In this document: positions 3,613-5,832 of the stretch, piece by piece | How the letters are laid out: each line of letters begins with the position of its first letter | How positions within the stretch are numbered: the stretch's first letter is position 1 | Notes under the pieces: generated by a model | The model's input: only the letters and a program-made list of their open reading frames with translations | Told to the model about the DNA's origin: nothing | The model's database searches: none | Program-made: the position numbers and the translations under genes | Origin: Candidatus Taylorbacteria bacterium RIFCSPHIGHO2_02_FULL_46_13 | GTDB taxonomy: Bacteria > Patescibacteriota > Minisyncoccia > Phycocordibacterales > DSPV01 | NCBI GenBank assembly: GCA_001821015.1 | Contig: MHRQ01000015.1 | Coordinates: 1 to 5,832, forward strand | Length of the DNA stretch: 5,832 nt | Reading direction: 5' to 3'

Positions 3613-4904
3613 CGGGGTGCGTTATACCTAAGTTGCTGTGCCGCTTGGCTCATGGCATCCGCGGGAGTGGTAAACCCTGATACCACCGACTCAATCATAT
3701 CTTTAAATGCCGCGTCAGAGACGGTGCGATTCGGGTCCAACCACCCATGCGAGACCAACGCCGATTGGGAAAAGATGGCTTGGTAAGGATCACCGGCAGA
3801 CACTTTGACATCTTTGCGCACCGGTGGCAAACCGCTCGCTGAAACAAAACTTGCAATAGCTTTAGCGCTGGTCAGCGCCTTAATTACCTCCACAGAACCG
3901 AGTATATCGGGGGAGCTTTTCAGAACCGCCATGCCGTAGAGGCGCCCCATTGTTCCTGAAACCGGACCGTTGCGAGACTGCGGTACGTACGTTATATCAA
4001 AGTTTAGATTTGGGCTTTTTTCTCGTATACCTTTGAGCTCCGATGCAAAACCGAAGTAAATTCCAAGCCGATTTGAAAGAAACACGCTCTGCGAATCTAG
4101 GAGTGCCCGACTCCAAGAAAACACAGGCTTACGAGGGTCGGAAAACTGCGTGTAGAAAGAAAGCACGCTCTCGGCCGGCACAGAAGATTGGGTTAGCACG
4201 ACGTTAATGGATGTGAATTTATCATTCCACGTGGTGATTTTATTTCCGCTCTGAAGAAGCATGACCGACAAAATTTCTTTAGCGTTAGTGATATTATCGT
4301 AATTCCCAAGCGCAACCGCACTCTGGGTGATGGCGCCAGACGCATCCTGCTTTGTCAGCCCCTCTGCAAGCGCGAATACCTCATCCCAATAGCGGGGAGG
4401 GTTGGCAAGCCCCGCTCGTGAGAATAAATCGCGATTCCAATACATGACTAAGGGGTCAATCGCGAATGGAACCGCGAGTATCCCTAATGGAGCTACGAAC
4501 AATTCGCTTTCTTCAATAAAGGAGTCTCGGTAGTCGCGGGCCGGATAGAGGTCATAGGAGATGGGAGAGAGCTTTGCAAGATTTGAAACAAGCGAATCCT
4601 GACGCAAGAGAACAATGTCCGGCCCAACCTCGGTCGCAATGGCTTCTGCCAAGTCTGATTCAAACGTCTTCTCGCTCTTCTGTACGTAGGTAATCCGCAT
4701 CTTCTGGCCACCACCTTGCTGGATTTGATTTGTTACTGACCGGACCGCGTTTGTATCCAACGTTCCCCAGATAGTAACGGAAATTTGTTTGGTTGCTTGA
4801 TTGCCCCCTTTGTTGCTGTAAATGGTCAGTATGATAGTACCCACCCCGATAAACAGGCCAAATATACAGAGGACAACTAATTGGAATATGCTTATGTTTT
4901 TCAT
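3609..4904 (-). CDS. Extracellular solute-binding protein, membrane-anchored, operon gene 1
   Basis: 431 residues, the usual length for family 1/8 solute-binding proteins. Residues 7-28 form one hydrophobic helix after MKNIS. There is no lipobox cysteine at its end (C13 lies inside the helix), so it is anchored by an uncleaved helix rather than by lipid. The mature part begins with a strand, ISVTIWGTLD (41-50). Family marks include GPDIVLL (94-100), VPFAIDPLVMYWNRDLFSRA (145-164) followed by GL and PPRYWDEVFALAEGLT (169-184), and the C-terminal FTTPADAMSQAAQQL (411-425). The ligand is probably a sugar or oligosaccharide by family, but unproven. No permease or ATPase gene is nearby. It is the first gene of a three-gene operon with pilin-like proteins, so it may be the binding part of a surface apparatus. 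Confidence 0.87.
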   Translation of the reverse strand: MKNISIFQLVVLCIFGLFIGVGTIILTIYSNKGGNQATKQISVTIWGTLDTNAVRSVTNQIQQGGGQKMRITYVQKSEKTFESDLAEAIATEVGPDIVLLRQDSLVSNLAKLSPISYDLYPARDYRDSFIEESELFVAPLGILAVPFAIDPLVMYWNRDLFSRAGLANPPRYWDEVFALAEGLTKQDASGAITQSAVALGNYDNITNAKEILSVMLLQSGNKITTWNDKFTSINVVLTQSSVPAESVLSFYTQFSDPRKPVFSWSRALLDSQSVFLSNRLGIYFGFASELKGIREKSPNLNFDITYVPQSRNGPVSGTMGRLYGMAVLKSSPDILGSVEVIKALTSAKAIASFVSASGLPPVRKDVKVSAGDPYQAIFSQSALVSHGWLDPNRTVSDAAFKDMIESVVSGFTTPADAMSQAAQQLRYNAPR

Positions 4905-4906
4905 CC

Positions 4907-5021
4907 CGTTAGAGATTTATATAGTTTTTTAATAGCTGCGCTAATCATTCGTTCATTAATCTTAATGGTACTTACTTTCGTTTATCTTACAACGGGCGCC
5001 CTGGGCGACCTATCTCTAACG
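4907..5021. promoter_or_regulatory. Operon upstream region bounded by a 10-base inverted repeat
   Basis: CGTTAGAGAT (4907-4916) and ATCTCTAACG (5012-5021) are exact reverse complements. They sit at the two ends of the gap between the methyltransferase stop and the solute-binding-protein start. The gap also holds CATTAA-TC-TTAATG (4954-4967), an operator-like palindrome, and GGGCGCCC (4994-5001). On the minus strand CTATATAAAT (4924-4915) can serve as a -10, placing the start only a few bases before ATG 4904. No good -35 is seen. There is no ribosome-binding site. If the transcript began upstream, the repeat could pair and close the start region. Confidence 0.4.
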
Positions 5022-5024
5022 AGA

Positions 5025-5552
5025 TCAGGATTTTTTAAATATTAGGCCGTAGTGATGCGCGCCCGCGGTAATTTCTTTTTCAAACACAAGCCCTCCTTGC
5101 TCAGACAGCGCACGCGCATCGGATTTTGAAATCAACTGTACTGCTTTGGGGCCCGAAACACTGGAATCGTCGCTCCAGTCTATAAGCAATAGTTTACCTC
5201 CAGATTTTAAAATGCGCACGACCTCGGCGATACAGTGCGGTCGCGCCTCAACTTGAAACAATGTGTTTGAGATAATAACCCTATCAACGGAAGCATCTCG
5301 CAAACGCGTTCCTCCGACGGTTTCAATGTCACCCCACACCACCTCCACATTATGCAAACCTTCATGCGAAGCGGTATTTTTGAGACGATCCAAAAGATCC
5401 TTCTGAACTTCAATCGCAAAAACACGCCCACTTGGACCCACCAGACGCGCCGCTTCAAGCGAATAGAAACCAAAGCCTGCCCCTAAATCAGCGACATGCT
5501 GGCCATGCTTGAGGTCAAATTGCATTAAGTTAGAACGAGGGTCAGCAAACAT
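5025..5552 (-). CDS. Class I SAM-dependent methyltransferase
   Basis: 175 residues, cytoplasmic. It transfers a methyl group from S-adenosylmethionine to an unidentified substrate. The Rossmann-like core is complete: motif I VADLGAGFGFYSLEAA (20-35), the acidic end of strand 2 at E48 (VFAIEVQ), VVWGDIE with an adenine-contacting Asp, SVDRVIISNTLFQVE (strand 4), and RILKSGGKLLLIDWSDD (strand 5). It begins directly with MFADPRSN and has no N-terminal extension. The C-terminus GAHHYGLIFKK matches a methyltransferase family I recall as frequent in Parcubacteria (Methyltransf_11/31 class). It is shorter than UbiE-type enzymes and lacks extra substrate-binding domains. It lies 120 bases upstream of the solute-binding-protein operon on the same strand, so read-through is possible. 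No ribosome-binding site precedes ATG 5552. Confidence 0.9.
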   Translation of the reverse strand: MFADPRSNLMQFDLKHGQHVADLGAGFGFYSLEAARLVGPSGRVFAIEVQKDLLDRLKNTASHEGLHNVEVVWGDIETVGGTRLRDASVDRVIISNTLFQVEARPHCIAEVVRILKSGGKLLLIDWSDDSSVSGPKAVQLISKSDARALSEQGGLVFEKEITAGAHHYGLIFKKS

Positions 5553-5735
5553 TTTAAGAGGGTTTAGGGGATAGGATAACGGGGTTTAGATAAAGACATC
5601 ACGCTTAAAGCCCCTCTCTATTATATAGCACAAATGAGAGTCTAGGGGATAGGGTATATAGAATAAAAAAGACATAGACTCATTTTGCTTTGAGAGCTTA
5701 TCTACATTATATAGTACAGGGGCATAAACAAGAAA
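5553..5735 (-). promoter_or_regulatory. Repeat-bearing upstream region of the methyltransferase gene
   Basis: No gene is seen. TAGGGGATAGG occurs at 5565-5575 and 5643-5653, and GGGTTTAG occurs at 5560-5567 and 5582-5589. TCTA(CA)TTATATAG(C/T)ACA occurs near 5617-5632 and 5701-5718. Read on the minus strand, the last pair gives two TATATAAT boxes. The one at 5627-5620 is preceded by TGC, an extended -10. Neither has a good -35. The arrangement suggests a partial duplication of an upstream segment, possibly giving two promoters. Confidence 0.4.
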
Positions 5736-5763
5736 GCTTGGGGCTTAAGGCTTAGAGCTTAGC
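5736..5763. repeat. Heptanucleotide tandem repeat, four units
   Basis: GCTTGGG (5736-5742), GCTTAAG (5743-5749), GCTTAGA (5750-5756) and GCTTAGC (5757-5763) are in perfect 7-base register with GCTT constant. It is non-coding as far as can be seen. Such arrays can vary in copy number by slippage, although the units here have already diverged. Confidence 0.65.
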
Positions 5764-5791
5764 GGGCAAATAGGAAACTCCCCTTTTGCCC
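5764..5791. repeat. Inverted repeat GGGCAAA / TTTGCCC
   Basis: GGGCAAA (5764-5770) pairs with TTTGCCC (5785-5791) across a 14-base loop. It follows the heptamer array directly. No T-tract trails the stem on either strand, so a terminator is not supported. The remaining bases to 5832 show no gene. Confidence 0.4.
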
Positions 5792-5832
5792 TTACAAACA
5801 AGTGACCGAAGCAAGACTGTCACCGGGACGCA

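Overview
The window most likely comes from a Patescibacteria (CPR) genome, probably a Parcubacteria-type lineage. This is inferred from gene content, not from a marker gene. It carries several very short membrane proteins that resemble the type IV secretion pilin-like (VirB2/TrbC, T4SS_pilin) proteins common in that group, a DUF5678-like small protein, a hicBA toxin-antitoxin pair and a short class I methyltransferase. No convincing Shine-Dalgarno site precedes most starts. TGA is used as a stop, so the recoded Gracilibacteria/SR1 code does not apply. No rRNA, tRNA, CRISPR array or transposase was seen.

Layout. Bases 1-760 hold one 80-residue two-helix membrane protein (381-623, minus) set among striking inverted repeats. 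Two are perfect palindromes of 48 and 40 bases that share a 26-base core. A second pair of related hairpins lies at 188-217 and 668-706, and a clean stem-loop terminator lies at 731-760. Bases 787-1119 (minus) encode a second two-helix protein with a signal peptide. Bases 1120-1886 contain no believable gene but are rich in repeats and folds. They include a 147-base element closed by a 20-bp stem, which is a candidate structured RNA. Bases 1887-2368 (plus) are a hicB-hicA pair. Converging on it from the minus strand is a DUF5678-like gene (2373-2597), whose start overlaps a short broken hicB fragment (2585-2710).

Bases 2798-4904 (minus) form a tight three-gene operon: a membrane-anchored extracellular solute-binding protein, then a T4SS-pilin-like protein with a signal peptide and two cysteines, then another two-helix protein. 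Both junctions are 4-base ATGA overlaps. No transporter permease or ATPase is visible. Bases 5025-5552 (minus) encode a SAM-dependent methyltransferase transcribed towards the operon. Its upstream region (5553-5832) is AT-rich and holds short direct repeats and a heptanucleotide tandem repeat.

How the genes may work together. The four small membrane proteins share one plan: helix, an aromatic-glycine or Trp-Ala motif, a short polar loop with G/D/N and basic residues, then a second helix that often starts WG(V/I) and ends S(V/F)(W/Y)G. They look like diverged paralogues or components of one cell-surface assembly. The coupled operon ties one pair of them to a surface-exposed binding protein, which suggests an envelope apparatus with a ligand-binding part rather than a classical ABC importer. 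That link is inference.
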